Notes: generated by a model from the sequence alone, not told the origin. Counted from the first letter of the stretch, positions 43,614 through 56,123 are shown. The stretch is DNA of 64,000 nucleotides from Earliella scabrosa (GCA_022605405.1 JABYQQ010000001.1:1550001-1614000), one strand, 5' to 3'. Numbers and translations are program-made.

Positions 43614-45306
43614 TCAGAGGGAGTCCCACCAGGCATAGTCGGAGGATCCGGTCGATGGCGCAGGTGAAAGTGAAAGAGACGAGAATCGACGCCTCAGCAG
43701 CCACACCGTCCAAGCGGCACTTGTGCAGGCGACGATGATGCAGGCAAGACCGATGAAGATTGTATCGGCATCATACCAAAGATAGGCGGCTGCAAGAAAT
43801 TGCTGTGACTGCAATCAGCATCGCGGGTCGCCCGAACCAAGTGAGTTCTGACCTGTGCGTCCGTTGCCCACGTGCTCAACATCTGTTGACCACTCGTCAG
43901 GCAGTCGGCAAACTTGGCCCGCCAGAGATGAGCGCGGGCTTGTATCTCTCGGAGCATCGGTACATCGATCGATCTCGCCTTCACAACGTCGGGCGTTGCC
44001 TCTATGGATCCACTTCTGAGTTCGGGGGAGTATAGAGCAGCGTTAAACATACCTGTGGAAGCGTGGCTGCCCTGACTGAGCGGAAGAGAATAGGGATGGG
44101 GGGTAGTTGAGTGCGGTCGCGCGTCTCCGAGCTCCTCGGCCAAAGTGCGAGACGAGGTCGCCAAGCCGGGTACATCAGGTGGAGCAACAGGTGCGTCCTC
44201 ACCGAGGCCTCGGACTAAACCTTTCGTCTGCTCAGCAGTCACCCGCAGGCTCTGCTCGCACTCGTCGAGCCACTGCAAACGGGAGCCCATCTCTTCTTGG
44301 ATAGCGATGACTTCTGCGATGTCGGTGGCCATGCGTTCCATGGTCTCCTTGTCGGCGAGATGTTGTGCTTGGAGAGTAGCGATAGCGAGATGAGCCTTGC
44401 CCAACTTCTGATTTAGGGACTGCATCGTGTCGACGGCTCCTTCTTGTGCGCGAGCCATGTTGCGGCGTTCCTTCGTGATGGTCTCTGAGAGAATGTGAGT
44501 TCTGCGGGCTGCCCGCCATGCGGTATGACACACACCTTGTGTCTTCAGCAAGAGCGACTTCGACGTTTGCACTGAGCTTGCAAACTTAGCTCGGAGTGCG
44601 TAGAGCTCATTCTCCAGGTCCGTGGTCCGGTTGTTGAGCTCGGTCTAGGAATCCCGTGAGCGAAGATTAATGAGAACATTACTTGTCACTTACTTGCATG
44701 CGTTGAACCCGGCGGATGGAGAGAACGAGACTTCGAGGAACGAGGACTGTGTCGCCGTTCCTGTCGCCAAAGCCGATGTCATCTGTTGGCGCTTCTTGGA
44801 GCCTACATACAATTCATGCATGAAGAGCGACGAAACAGGGAGAGCAATACTTGGACATACCAGGCAGTTTGAAATGGAGAATCGTCCATCGACAGAGATG
44901 ACCGAACCTTTGGCGCTCGGCGAGACACCTGCAACGAGGAGAACGACGATAGCAGCGGCTCGATGGACTTATCGTCGGGGGTGTTCTCATCCGTAGCTGG
45001 GAGCGGGTAACTGTCGCTGTCTGTGTGGTATCCATCGGAGACATTCTCCGACACACTCGAACGTGGAGACACCGAGCTGGGGGGAGAGGGCGCTCGCCTG
45101 GACACATCAGCGGAGAGGTCGACCAGGGAAGATGAAGCGTCTAGCTGTGGTGTTGAGCCTGCATGACACGATTGCTCAGCGGACGAGTCCTCCACATCGA
45201 CGTTCGCGAGGCTCAAAGGGTGGGCGATGGGAGAAGGGGTACTGATGGTCCCGGATGCACCTCCGGTAGCAGAACGTAGGGGGGGCGCGGTCGTTGAGGA
45301 CGACAT
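43614..45306 (-). CDS. Transposon cargo: coiled-coil protein with C-terminal membrane helix
   Basis: ATG at 45,306. The N-terminal 170 residues are Ser/Pro-rich and disordered (SSSLVDLSADVSRRAPSPPS). A coiled coil follows (NELYALRAKFASSVQTSKS, MQSLNQKLGKAHLAIATLQ, LADKETMERMATDIAEVIA), then a Pro/Ser-rich spacer. One membrane helix (TIFIGLACIIVACTSAAWTV) precedes a short tail of about 28 residues ending DYAWWDSL-stop at 43,614. Clear introns are near 44,040-44,055 and 43,810-43,850. The order coiled coil, membrane helix, short tail recalls KASH proteins, partners of SUN proteins, and a SUN protein is encoded in the same element. Against that, the Arg triplet just after the helix would favour a cytosolic C-terminus. 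No family recognised. Confidence 0.65.
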
Positions 45307-45642
45307 GGGTTGTGATGTGAGAGGGCGCTGTACGGCGTCGTAAGTCGTGTAGTGGCGGCGGGAGGGGAGGTTCGGGAGCCATCAGCGCGGACGAGAGATT
45401 TGACCAAAGGACGACGGTGGAGGACAAAGAACACTTTGACGCCCGCAGCGGTCCGTCGTGATGGTGACGTCAGTCGTTCCTCGTCGTTCCTCGTCGTGCA
45501 CACTGCGATGTTGAAGTTGTAGTGAAGGACGTCCAGTTACGACGCAATCGCTCGAGACATTAACGGTGCAAGATATTAGGATTACAAGGAACGTAGTATT
45601 ATTGATACACAGGCAAACGCAGGAGTCGAGTCTAGAATTTCG

Positions 45643-47358
45643 CTAGTCATACATCGTCAACTGGCCGACGTCGGGCGACACCGTCCACTTCCCGCGCCAA
45701 GTTCCAAGCTCCCGGGACCACTCGCTGAGGGATCCCCCGCTATGGTCGTAAGCACGCTGCCATACGGCAATGTAGCGGAGAGTAGGGTGAGGATGATCAA
45801 CCCCCACCCATTGCCGGAAGAGCTTGCGCTCGTGATCGCGGGTGAAGATAGATACCAATGCCCCTCCAGTGCGGATGACGAGCAACTCTAGATGAGAGAG
45901 CTTCTGTAGCGCTAACGCCCATCCTGTGCGGTCGCCCCAAGGACGTGCCTTGTGCCTCACAACCTGGGCTACAAGTTAGGACGCATCGTGACTCTAATAG
46001 GCATAACGACGTACTCGAGGGTTACGCTTCTCGAGAAGCTTGAGGTTCCGAAGAGTCGGGATGCGGTCGGCGATGGTGGCCAACAGGGCAGCGTCTTCCG
46101 CGTCAAACTCCACCGTGAGGACACACAGCATATTGAAATCAATGATGATCTTGGAGAGGGCAGTGGAGGCGAGGGTCGTCGACGCTGGACTGTCCAACCG
46201 AAGCCGCTCGACAGCTTCATGAACAAGGCGGGAGGCGCAGTCCGCAGGGCAGCGGATGTCGGTGATGTGCGGTGCATCGGTGAGTGAGAGCGCGCATCGA
46301 GAAGTTCGCCCGCAACCTTGAAGGTCTATGGCCTGCAGGCTGCGGTGCATAACCACAAACGCGAGTAGCGACCGGTGAGGAATGTTCGTCTTGAGAACCT
46401 CAACCCGCGGGAGGGTAGCGCCGGACAAAGACGGGATGGAAACGGGAGGGCTCATGAAGAGCTCTAGGATAACAACGTTCGGTGTCAGACCGAGGCACGC
46501 TGCTAGCAGCTTATCGAGGATATGGCGGTCCGCGGAGGTGACCTTGACAGCAATTTGGAGATGGACAACGACCCTGCCGAGCTCGGGCTCATGCTGAGCC
46601 AACTCGAAGAACGCGATCAGTTCGTCCATCGAAAATATGCCCCTGGTATCCTGTAAAACATTTAGCGTACACTCGGAAACCACACTTCGTGCGATGGTAG
46701 GCTGCGTACCTGGAGTGGCGTGCTAGCTACAGCCTGAGTACGTTCATGAACAATGACAGCATCGCTGGAGTGTTAAGAGGACGACGCACCGCTTCCAGAG
46801 CGATCTTGCGTTGAGAGCGAGTGGAGACCATGGCTGCGACAGAGGAACACTGGAGAGCGTGCGATTCAAGGTAAATTCTTGGATGAGATGACCGAGAGGA
46901 AGGGAGGTGAGGAGCGACATGGCGAGGAACGGCGTTTGAGCGCGATCCACAAAGGACCATTGACAGGATGCCCGGGGGAGTGATCCGTAGTGCACGAGTC
47001 CGAGGTGCAGGCTGGCGTAGTCCGGATGAGTAGTCTGAGATGCCGAGAGGGGCGGTGGAAGCGGGAGTATGGGACATGGCGCAAATAGGACGGTGAACTT
47101 CATGTGGAACACTTGACCAGGGTCGCGGTTAGCACTGATGAAGACACGTAGGATTGAACGACGATGCAAGGAAGCCTTCGTAGCTGCGCACCACGGCACC
47201 AAACCAGCAAGAAAGAGGTATATAATACGTAGCTGTAAAGATAGCCCGACTGTGGATTCGAGGGTACCCATGGCTTCGCAGCGTTCGCAGTACAAATGGC
47301 ATACCAACCTGAGCGTACTTACCTCGCGAAGCTTGACCAGCTCATGAAGCCGGTTCAT
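45643..47358 (-). CDS. Transposon cargo: LRR/F-box-like protein
   Basis: ATG at 47,358 (MNRLHELVKLRE before GTAAGT). Later blocks have leucine-rich repeats without clean consensus: LTPNVVILELFMSPPVSIPS, LSGATLPRVEVLKTNIPHRS, LQAIDLQGCGRTSRCALSL, DAPHITDIRCPADCASRLV, IPTLRNLKLLEKRNPR. The final exon, KLSHLELLVIRTGGALVSI, ends QLTMYD-stop at 45,643. No unambiguous F-box is seen at the N-terminus, where the exon chain between 46,700 and 47,300 is unclear. The style is like the host F-box families outside the element, so it may be a captured host gene. Function unknown. Confidence 0.5.
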
Positions 47359-47721
47359 TACAGGAAAGAACTCCGGGTGTCATCTTGAGTGTGCTATTTT
47401 CGACGCCAGAAAGCTTGCGAGATGGGAGGGAAAGCGCAGTGATAGAGCGGAGAGAGACAGAGAGACGCATGACGGTCGGGCGCTTATGTTCACGATCGCT
47501 ACTCGGAGCGGACTCCGAGCGGTCGGACTATATACTCTCCCTCCACGACCATAAGCTCCCGTCTGGCTCCCGTCGGCCGTCCTCTTCTTCCATCAACCTC
47601 CAGGTTCCAAGAGAGCAGTTGCCTACGCCCGGCTTGAACAGGCAAGTGAGCTCCGTTTGAATTCACCCCATAGCCTCTCTTGTTCATCGCGAACGGCAGC
47701 GGTGCGATCCTACACACGGTC

Positions 47722-48097
47722 TCACGGCGAGAGGCCCTCCTGCGAGGTACACAGTGAGCAGACTTGTAGACGAAGAAGGGCAACAGGCGTACCTCAAGCG
47801 CAATCTTCCTCAACTCCTGCATGCACCCGATCATCTCATCGGAACCGTCTCGACGCGAACGGCCAGCGTCACCACCTCCTTGATCACGAACGCAAGGTCC
47901 TCCACCGCCTTCGTCACTACATCCCAGCGCGCGATGGTCTGCTTCAAGTCGTCGAGCGGGAACGACAGCCCGACGATCCGCCCCGGCGCGCGCATGCCGT
48001 CGATGACGGGCTCGGGCAACGGCGTCGGGAGCGACGTGCGCCCCGCGTCGTCCTCGAGCTTGCACCGTGAACTCTCTAATATATCCTCTGCAGACAT
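47722..48097 (-). CDS. Transposon cargo: small helical protein (about 87 residues)
   Basis: ATG at 48,097. Exon 1 (48,097-47,876) encodes 74 residues, MSAEDILESSRCKLEDDAGR through LDDLKQTIARWDVVTKAVED to LAFVIKE. A 59-base GT-AG intron joins a 24-base exon (ELRKIALE), and a third exon gives EGLSP-stop at 47,722-47,724. All junctions are phase 0. The model rests on splice consensus alone; a longer reading of exon 1 ends at a stop 14 codons later. It is divergent from the WD40 gene. No family recognised. Confidence 0.45.
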
Positions 48098-48455
48098 AGT
48101 CCTTGGCCCGTTGCACGAGGATTCATAGCTACAGCGGCCCCTGGTCAGGCCGATTCAGGCACTCGTAGCTCTAGGATGTGATCGCCGCAACTCAATCATC
48201 ATGCAGCGTCTCGATTGCCTATCCTCCCGGCTGGCAGCTACATAGTTGGAGGTATGTTTGCTCACCGCAAATTCCATAGATTACGATTCAAGGGTTCTTA
48301 CTTCGAGGAGCGAGTCTGGCGGGACCAAAGAGCACATGGGTTATGTCGCGTGGTAAGTGTGCCCATATCGCGCATCGTGAGTGGCACACCTTCTCTGACT
48401 CTCTTTCACTTCTGCTCTCAGACACTACAAGTCCCATCTCTCTCCCCACAACATC

Positions 48456-50018
48456 ATGTCCGAATTCAGTTATGTGCAGACGGCGCATCTGGCCGACGGG
48501 CACTCGAAGGGGGTCACCTCGGTCGTCTTCAGCACGGACGGGTCTCTCCTGGCTTCCTCCGGCTTGGACGGGGCTGTCTGCATCTGGGACACAAAGACAT
48601 GGTCGCTTCTGGATGTTTACTATGCAAAGACTCGAGTCACAGCCCTGGCATGGTTCACAGACCAAGCGTTGGTCTGTGGGCTGGAAGACGGAATCCTCTC
48701 CTCCTTGGCGAGGGATGATGGCGTGAGTGGCACCGCTCCAGTCACTACATTTGCTAACAATTTCCCCCCAGAACCTTCGTGTCTCGGGATTCTACGCTCA
48801 TCGTTTCGCGGTGGAGCATCTCAGCGTCTCGGGAGACCTTGTCGCAACTGGGGCGCAGGAGGATGTCGGGATTTGGTCCTGGGACATTGATGGTGAGTCG
48901 CCTCCGTGTAGCCTCACTACCGCTCCTCACTATCGCACATAGCGGCAAGGGCTTGCTTGTTCAGGTCCCTACCTCTCCCGCAAGTCGGCGATCACTTGTT
49001 GGAAAAGGTCGGGGCAGACCGCAAGCCTGAGGTCCTCGTGACAGGTGTCTTCTGGACATCCACCTACCTCATCGTCACGTACCTCCACCACGGTATCCGG
49101 TGAGTACATGACCAGTTGTGTGCTCTGTGTGCTCTTGAATTGACCATGCAACGCAATCAAAGGTTCTACTCTAGGCAGAATTGGAAGCTCGTTAGCGTCA
49201 TTCACGCTGAGTCCAACATGTGAGTACCTTAGAGGGCATGCATCTCGTTGACTGAGCCAGCTTGCAGCATCAATGGAAGCCTGTCACCCAACGGAGCCTT
49301 TCTCGCTGCCACCACTCTTGTTGGCACCTTCGATATCTACGACCTGAACGCCGGCAAGGTCATACGCACCTTCGTTCACGACGAAGGCGGTCATGAGTGC
49401 GCGATTCCTGTGGTGTTCATCCATGGGGGTCATGCCATCGTCTGCGGAAGCATTGGTGGCCGAGTCAGCATCTGGTTTGTCGACTCCGGCCGCAAGCTCC
49501 CTTCCCTGCTCGTTCCCAGTGAGTCTTGTTGGTTGTGTCACTTTGTGGTGGGTACTCATCATAGCCAGATGATGAGAAGGTCCTCGCAATTGCCGTAAGC
49601 TCCCATGACACTGTACCTGTGCGTTGTATGGTACTCATTATTGTTGCCGATAGGGTTATTACGACGCCGACCTTGACCGCTTCGTCGTCGCGACTGGATT
49701 GATGAACGAACAGACCAAGTCGTCTATCATCATCTGGACTGCGGCATCGACCAACAAGGAACGTCCCGAGGGGGAGGAGTTGCCCGCCTCCGTTGACGTC
49801 GCTGAAAGAACGACTACTACCGTAAGTGGCATCATGACGCATCCTCGACGCGTTACTCAGCCTTGCATTAGGGACCGCTTCTCAAGAAAGCGCTTGGCTA
49901 TATGCTCTTCGGCGCCATCATCATCTATGCGTTCGCCTATGCGATCTTCATGGACGATGACGGCCTTGGAGACTTTGGGGGATTCGGGTATAGCCACGCG
50001 GGCCTGGGAGACGTGTAA
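48456..50018 (+). CDS. Transposon cargo: WD40 protein with C-terminal membrane anchor
   Basis: ATG at 48,456 begins MSEFSYVQTAHLADGHSKGV. Exons were joined through GTGAGT/GTAAG donors in a continuous frame. WD-type blades are visible: TSVVFSTDGSLLASSGLDG with VCIWDTKTW, HLSVSGDLVATGAQEDVGIW, VTGVFWTSTYLIVTYLHHG, LSPNGAFLAATTLVGTFDIY, and VCGSIGGRVSIWFVDSG. The last exon gives LLKKALGYMLFGAIIIYAFA, a membrane helix with lysines before it and DDD after it, and a 20-residue Gly-rich tail ending GLGDV-stop at 50,016-50,018. This predicts a cytosolic propeller tethered to an internal membrane. The shape resembles Sec12/PREB, but no Sec12-specific motif was identified. About 390-400 residues. Confidence 0.75.
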
Positions 50019-50161
50019 GCTAGGCGAGTTACGTTACTGCTGTACAACTATGCACTGTGCATATATATGGGAGATCTCATCTGACGTTGGACGTCGGATC
50101 GACAACATATGCCCCACCGCTGCGCCGCTCCGCTCACCGATCTTGCTCGCCATCACACCCG

Positions 50162-50280
50162 TTCACCATCCCTTGCGCGCGAGCGCACTCGAACGCCGCG
50201 GCGGGACCCTGGAGTCGCGGTCGGTCGTGAGCGCGTGAGCCCGGGGATCCGTCGACCGCTTGTCGCTCTCCACGAGGCGC
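50162..50280 (+). repeat. Imperfect direct repeat, unit 1
   Basis: Shares about 110 bases with 50,359-50,469, including GCGAGCGCACTC, ACGCCGCGGCGGGAC and GTCGACCGCTTGT, and ends with CTCCACGAGGCGC. Eight extra bases (GCGCGTGA) here duplicate a neighbouring GTGAGC. It lies between convergent cargo genes. Confidence 0.8.
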
Positions 50281-50358
50281 TTGCACCACCGCTGTGCGCT
50301 CACCGATCTTCCTCACCATCGCGTGCCTCCTCGCCAACTAGCGTACCTCTCCATTTCG

Positions 50359-50469
50359 CTCACCATCCCGCGCGCGCGAGCGCACTCAAACGCCGCGGCG
50401 GGACTCCGGAGTCGCAGTCGGTCGTGAGCCCGGGGATTCGTCGACCGCTTGTTGCCCTCCACGAGGCGC
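50359..50469 (+). repeat. Imperfect direct repeat, unit 2
   Basis: Second copy of the unit at 50,162-50,280, also ending in CTCCACGAGGCGC, the same core as the subterminal motif of the element. Confidence 0.8.
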
Positions 50470-50703
50470 ACGGTGAGAGATGCCAGCGGACACATCGGAG
50501 CCGCTGAACCGCTGACCTGCTGCCCACATTCGCTCGCGAGGGTGTATGCTCAGACCGCGCGGTTCTCGACCCCTTGCTCTTCGTGATAGTGAACAATGTC
50601 ATATGCATAGGGTCACGGCGGGTCGGGACAAGACAGACGTATACGAGACATTACATGCAATGAGGAGGCTCTACAGAATGCAGATCACCCAACTAGCAAC
50701 CGC

Positions 50704-51774
50704 TCACCGAGCTTTCGGGTTCCTGAGCTGCTTGATGCCCCAGTCCGCCGAAACCCAGGATGGCTGCTGGCGCTTTGGGGTAATCGTCAACCGTCTCCCA
50801 TCTTCGCGAACGTCTCCTTCACGAGCCTTCTTCCAATAACCCGAACCGTCGGCAGCTACGGACCAGATCCACAGCTGCATAGTTGGGGAGTCTCCCCTCG
50901 CGTGGTTGCAGTAGAGATCGCCAACCGTAAGGTCGGGATAGGAAGAGAGGTCGGGAGGCGCCTGGAGAGGAACTGCAGTGAAAGACTCCCAGAAATATGT
51001 GATGATATCGGGCTCGATGGTCGACGTCACCCTCCTGTCCCTTATGAAAATAGGTTGCCCATCCTAGAAGTGTGTTAATATGTGTGCGGTGCGTCAGAAG
51101 AGCTGTCATGCGCACCTGCTCTCCGTACCGAGTCAGGATGCCTCCATGGAGATCCAAACGCTTCTCGATGGCGGCCATGGAGGCCCTCCGGAACACCTTC
51201 CCTGAACTCTTCATGGAGCCGCGTGATGCGGCTCTCGTGAGACGAGCTGAAGCCGATGGGCGGCTCGGACCTGCGGCGCCTTCGGGCGAACGAGACCGGA
51301 TTATGGCTCTCGGAGCCGTGGGGGTGGAGGGGGGCGACTGCGACGAGGCGATGCTGGACAGAGACGACTCGCCAAAACTCCCGCGTTGCAGCGCACTAGG
51401 GCCAAAGGCCTCGTGAAGCTGTGAGGAATGAGCTGGAGTCTTGCGCGTAGATGGGCCGGGAGTGCTCGACCTCTGAGTCGAGCTGCCTTCAGTCGACACG
51501 GGAGGAGGCACGTCTCGCCTCTTCAACGCTTTCTTTGAGAGCTTGAGACTGCACGAGGGCGTTAACAATTGAGATAGAAACATACCGAAGATACGCACCC
51601 GTGGACCGTTGGGCTAAAGAGCCGCACGGCAGTGAGCTCTACTCCGCGAACGCGATGAGGAGGGGACGGCGCCACGCATTCGAGGCGGGTGGGGGCGCCG
51701 CGTTCGCGGCGCCGGGTGGCGGAAAAGAAGTAGGAAGAGGGGTTGGAAACGAGCTTGGACTGAGTGGGAGCCAT
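50704..51774 (-). CDS. Transposon cargo: Ser-rich protein with a short conserved C-terminal domain
   Basis: ATG at 51,774 (MAPTQSKLVSNPSSYFFSAT). The next exon is disordered and Ser/Pro-rich (SSIASSQSPPSTPTAPRAII). A helical stretch (MAAIEKRLDLHGGILTRYGE) follows, then after an intron near 51,065-51,115 a folded-looking end: DGQPIFIRDRRVTSTIEPD, IITYFWESFTAVPLQAPPDL, MQLWIWSVAADGSGYWKKA and ADWGIKQLRNPKAR-stop at 50,704. The join of exon 1 to exon 2 near 51,560-51,600 is approximate. No family recognised, and no membrane helix seen, unlike several of its neighbours. Confidence 0.55.
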
Positions 51775-52465
51775 GACGTTGTCTTGGACGAGGTGATGCG
51801 TAGTGGTGGGTAGGAATCGTTCGTCGCCGGAGTTATATGTCGCCTCTCAGTGGCCGTCGTCGCCGCGGATCGCCATCGGATTGGAAAGGGGGTCGCAATG
51901 GTAGCAATGACCGGCGGAAGCGGGTAGAAAGGTGGCAAAAGGGAGTTACGTGTCGTACCACAGGCGAAAGGCTGGTGCAAAGAGGAGTGACGCATTGGGC
52001 ACTTTATTGCTACCCATTCCACGCAAGAGCGCAGTAAAGGCTCCGTTGGAGAGAAGATGAACGGCTGGCGGAAGACAGTGAGCCAGACCGAGCTTCGGGT
52101 GCGGATGCAGAAATGCGAGAGGAGAAGGAGAAGGCTACGCGCACGTGGCCCTCCGTGGCTCCGCTTCTGGCAGTCGCCACGCTGCGGCTGCTGTGCGGCT
52201 GCACCTGGCTGCACGCTGGGACAGGTATCGTTGGCGCTTCATCTGCCTGTACAATTTGTTCTCTTCCATCAACATTCTAGTCTCTGTTCTCTGCATATGC
52301 TTGAAGTGCTGCTCGTTTTTGTTTCTCAGGTTTTTTTTCTGCTGAACGAGCTTACCGTTGTAGAGCCGTGCCCAAGACCTCCTCGTCATCGCATGATGTA
52401 GCCTCGTGCCCACTTCCTTTGTCTCCTAGTCACCCTGAACTGCGAGTGGCTCAAGCCCGGCGAAT

Positions 52466-54124
52466 ATGGCCATACGACGCGACGCGCCGTTTGTTCCCAA
52501 TCCCCTCAACACCCACAACGCCCAGCCAGCGATGTCCCGCGTCGTCGATCATGCCCTCGTCGTTACCAACTATCCTCTAGTTGAACCGCACACGCAGGAC
52601 AGCACCCACAGTGATGAAGAAGAATTGGTGAGCTCCGCTCGCCCTGTCTTCGCGCCTCGACAACTTCTGACCACAACCTCAGAGTGTAGTTAGTCCCGCC
52701 GTCCTTGAACAAGCGTACGGTCGTGAACTTGCGGATCTCCTGGTCCGTGTTCGTGCATCCTCCCGTCAGGGCGTTCGCTTCGCTCTTCCCATTGAGCATC
52801 CCATCGAGCGTCGTGTAATCGCCGGTGTTCCCGCATCGGGTGCTGATGACGACGGCAACCTCCCTCGCTCGGCTTCCCTACCCTTCGCCCACCCCAACGT
52901 CGTCGGCGGTCCTATGGGACCCTTTCCAGCCCCCGGGAACATGCTGCCCCAAACGCAACCCCAGCCCCAGGTAGTTCGCGTTCCCGAGGACCGTCGCAAA
53001 GAACCCCGGGTGAGAAGAGCTCGTGTTCTAAGAACTCGCCCCACCCAAACCGTCGCCACGGTCTACGGAATCATCGTCGCCCTTGTCGGCTGCTACGCGG
53101 TGTCTTCAAGCTGGCAAGCCGTGTCCAAATCCCAAGTCAGCCAATGTCGCGTACTCTTTCCGGACGATTCCATTTGTCTCCTCGACCCAACTGCCTCTGC
53201 CGCCTTCACCGCCGTACAGCCCGCCAATGCTGCGCTGCTTCCTAGTTCCGCCGGTGCAGAGCCCGAGCAAGCGTCGTCCTCGAAGGGCTTCAACTACCCT
53301 GGATTGGTCAGGCTTCAAGAGCGTCTCCGGGAGCGCATCGTCCCTCGCTCGACGTCCGGCCAACTAGCCGTGGACTTGAACTTTGCTGGACTGACGGCGA
53401 AGGACTTGGTTGTCGCCATCGAGGCGAGTGACTTTGAGCGTAAGCTCGTCCTCTGCCGTGCCTTGGAAGACTTCTCTCGCGAGGCGAGAGGTATCGGACA
53501 GGACTCTCAGCGTCTTTCCGCGAAAGTTCGCAGTGCCGTGGATACGTAAGTGTGCGCTTTTGACATATTGACGGAAGTACGAACTTATGCAACCACTACA
53601 GCATTGTCGCCTTCAACGATTATACTCTGCATGTCATGAGTACTGCGGCCGCCTCCACCGACTTGGCGAAGACTTCTCAAGCTGTTGCCATCATACCCCT
53701 CCTTTCCGTCGACATCAAGCAGATCTTGACTGACGCTGACGCCGTCGCCGCGTCCCTCGACATGCTCGATGGTTATCTGTTCACTATCGCTTCCATCTGG
53801 GACCATGAGTCGCGCGCGGCAGGTGTTGCTGCGGAGCAGCTTTCCTCCCAACTATGGTCCATGTTGGGAGGGAACAAGGCCGCTCGTCAGCGCCTTGCCT
53901 ACCATCAGGATCTGCTCCGCAACCTCGACGAGTACCGCAGTGCGTTAGCTGCCTACTTGGCGGCAACCAGTGAGGCGCTCCTCACGCTGACCGCCGACCT
54001 GCTCGAGCTCGGCAAGAAGCTTGATACCACGCGAGTTGGTGACGGCGGTATGCCGCTCGAGGTCGTTGTCCGGAGCGTCGAACGTGGGGCTCGCCGACTG
54101 GTCGAGGAGAGGCTGGGCATGTGA
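52466..54124 (+). CDS. Transposon cargo: single-span membrane protein with long helical domain
   Basis: ATG at 52,466 (MAIRRDAPFVPNPLNTHNAQ). Exon 1 ends DEEEL before GTGAGC and exon 2 starts SVVSPAVLEQAYGRELADL. A Pro/Gln-rich, then very basic region (RRKEPRVRRARVLRTRPTQ) leads into one membrane helix (VATVYGIIVALVGCYAVSS). The last 300 residues are mostly helical (LDPTASAAFTAVQPANAALL, LRERIVPRSTSGQLAVDLNF, LDMLDGYLFTIASIWDHES, AYLAATSEALLTLTADLLEL) and end RLVEERLGM-stop at 54,122-54,124. The intron near 53,549-53,602 is clean. The basic patch before the helix suggests a cytosolic or nucleoplasmic N-terminus. No family recognised. Confidence 0.65.
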
Positions 54125-54625
54125 GCTTAGATGGTAGCGCGGGGGGATGTATACTCGGCAACCATCCATGGTGCGTACTTAGAGTAGTGAACGTCTTGTC
54201 TGTCTGCAATTCTGTCCGTATAGATCACATTTCAGCCTGCGTAATGACCGTCCCCTGTTCGATCCCCTTTCGCGAGATGGTCAGCTGGCGTCCATCATCA
54301 CGCACGTCGCCTTGGTGGGTGCGTACCCATACACCCTTGCTATCACTAGTACCCTGTGCCCATTGCCAAAGCTGGCGGGGAGACCCCTTCACAATGAACA
54401 AGCGGATAGACAGTCATAAGAGGCGGATGGGGACAATACTTGATTGGTAACAGGGACACGGCGATACAACACAACGACTACACCCGAGCACGCTCTTGAG
54501 GAACGGCTCCTTTAGGACTCGCGAGAGCGTCGGCCGACAACCATTCTCGCTCCGGTAACCGATGGCGACACGAGTCCACTCCGGCTGACCTCCATTGCCG
54601 CCGACACGGAGCCAGACACGATCCC

Positions 54626-55399
54626 TCAGTCGTCAGCGGCTACCTCCTGGGTTGCTTCAGGCTGAACCTCTAATATAGATAGTAGTAAGCGTGTGAGACA
54701 GGCAGAGGGCGTGGTGAACTCACGGCCGTGCAGCTCACAGGGTTGTGGCTGCCCGGGAGAGGCGTGGCGCGGCACAATTGTGGAAAGAGCGCGACGCATT
54801 GTGAAGATCTTCTCTTCGCGGTCCGCCAGCACAGCGATCTCGGCATCGTTCACCGCCTTGACACATGACAAATAATCCATCCTCTCTTCGAAGCGTAGAG
54901 AGACGACGGTGTACGCGGAGTCCAAAGGTACGAGGGAGATAAGCGACGGTGCCTGGTATAAGTGAGTCTCAGTCTCAGTAAGCTGGCACGATACAGCAAC
55001 GAGACGTACCGACGTCACGCGCAAGGAGACGACCATTGCATCGGGATCCGGCTTCATGACGATGTTCTCGTCAAGCACAAGCCCGACTTGAGCCACTGTG
55101 GGGTTGGGCGCGAACTTGCACTCTAGGGTCTCACAGATCAACAGCCCGTCTGTTCTGGCGTGGTTAGTAACGGTGAACAGTTCAAAAATGCTGTACTGAC
55201 ATCGTTCCTTCTCGAACCCAATGATACATATGTAAGCTTGTGTCCAATCGCCACTCTCGTTCAAGGCGTATGCACTCTCCGACGCTGCAAAGACTACGTC
55301 TTGCTTCTCAAGCCAACTAGTGCATGAAAATGGGGTTAAATGACCGCCAGATGGGGGAGGGCAGCGGTCTTACACGTTCGCAGGAGCCTCAGTAGCCAT
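54626..55399 (-). CDS. Transposon cargo: protein of unknown function
   Basis: Exon 1 is ATG 55,399, MATEAPAN, splitting a Val codon across a GTAAGA intron. Exon 2 continues WLEKQDVVFAASESAYALNE, SGDWTQAYICIIGFEKER. Further blocks are DGLLICETLECKFAPNPTVA, LVLDENIVMKPDPDAMVVSL, APSLISLVPLDSAYTVVSLR, CVKAVNDAEIAVLADREEKI, ending EVQPEATQEVAADD-stop at 54,626. Mixed alpha/beta composition without membrane segment. Introns near 55,155-55,195, 54,960-55,010 and 54,670-54,725 are plausible. I do not recognise it. Confidence 0.6.
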
Positions 55400-56123
55400 T
55401 GGATCTCAGCGTATAGGAGAGGCGTGCGGAGCGGTGGTGCGTGGAGACGGGAAAACGAGTGTTGTGAGCGAGCGCAGGGTGGATGCTATCGGGCGTGTCC
55501 GAGAATAAAGGAAGGCAGGATTGGCATTCTGCGCTACTTCGTCGTGCATGTCAGTGACTAGGCGGCATGGTCAACTAAAAAAGACGGAGAAGACGTAGTG
55601 AGTCTATGAGCTCGCGCTCAATGCTCCCATGTTCTGCTCATTTAGCCACGAGTGTTCGTTACCCGAGGCGGGGCGAGATGACGCAGGACCACTCGCCAGC
55701 ACTGCGCTGCTCCCGCAACCATTGCATCCAAGTCGCGCGTGCTTCCAAAGTCCTGCAGTGCAGACTTATGACTTACCTAGCCATGGGCCAGATATGTTTT
55801 CGATATCGGTTTAGGTAGATGGCGATAGACAGTCAGGACCTCATAGTCGTCTGCGAGTACGACATGGACTCCGAATAGCTGAGGGAAGAATGTCACGTGG
55901 ACTCGCGCCTCGTGTGCGCGCGACGGCTGCCGCTCTGTCGCCCGCTCCTTCACAGTGTACACCAGCAGTCACCTAGCCTTTCACTGTCAGCGCTTCAGCC
56001 CTCTAGTAGTCTGCTTAGTGCCAGCCAACGACGTAGATCGGAGCAAGTCAAGGCCAATCCCCGGAGGGAGCTGCGCAAGATTTTGAAGTCTCGAGGTAAC
56101 TAGAGGTAAGCTCCGCCATATGC

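Noticed and set aside
50100..50520. CRISPR-like or satellite array
   Set aside because: Only two long units with 8-base length difference and no regular spacer; a simple duplication in a eukaryotic element.
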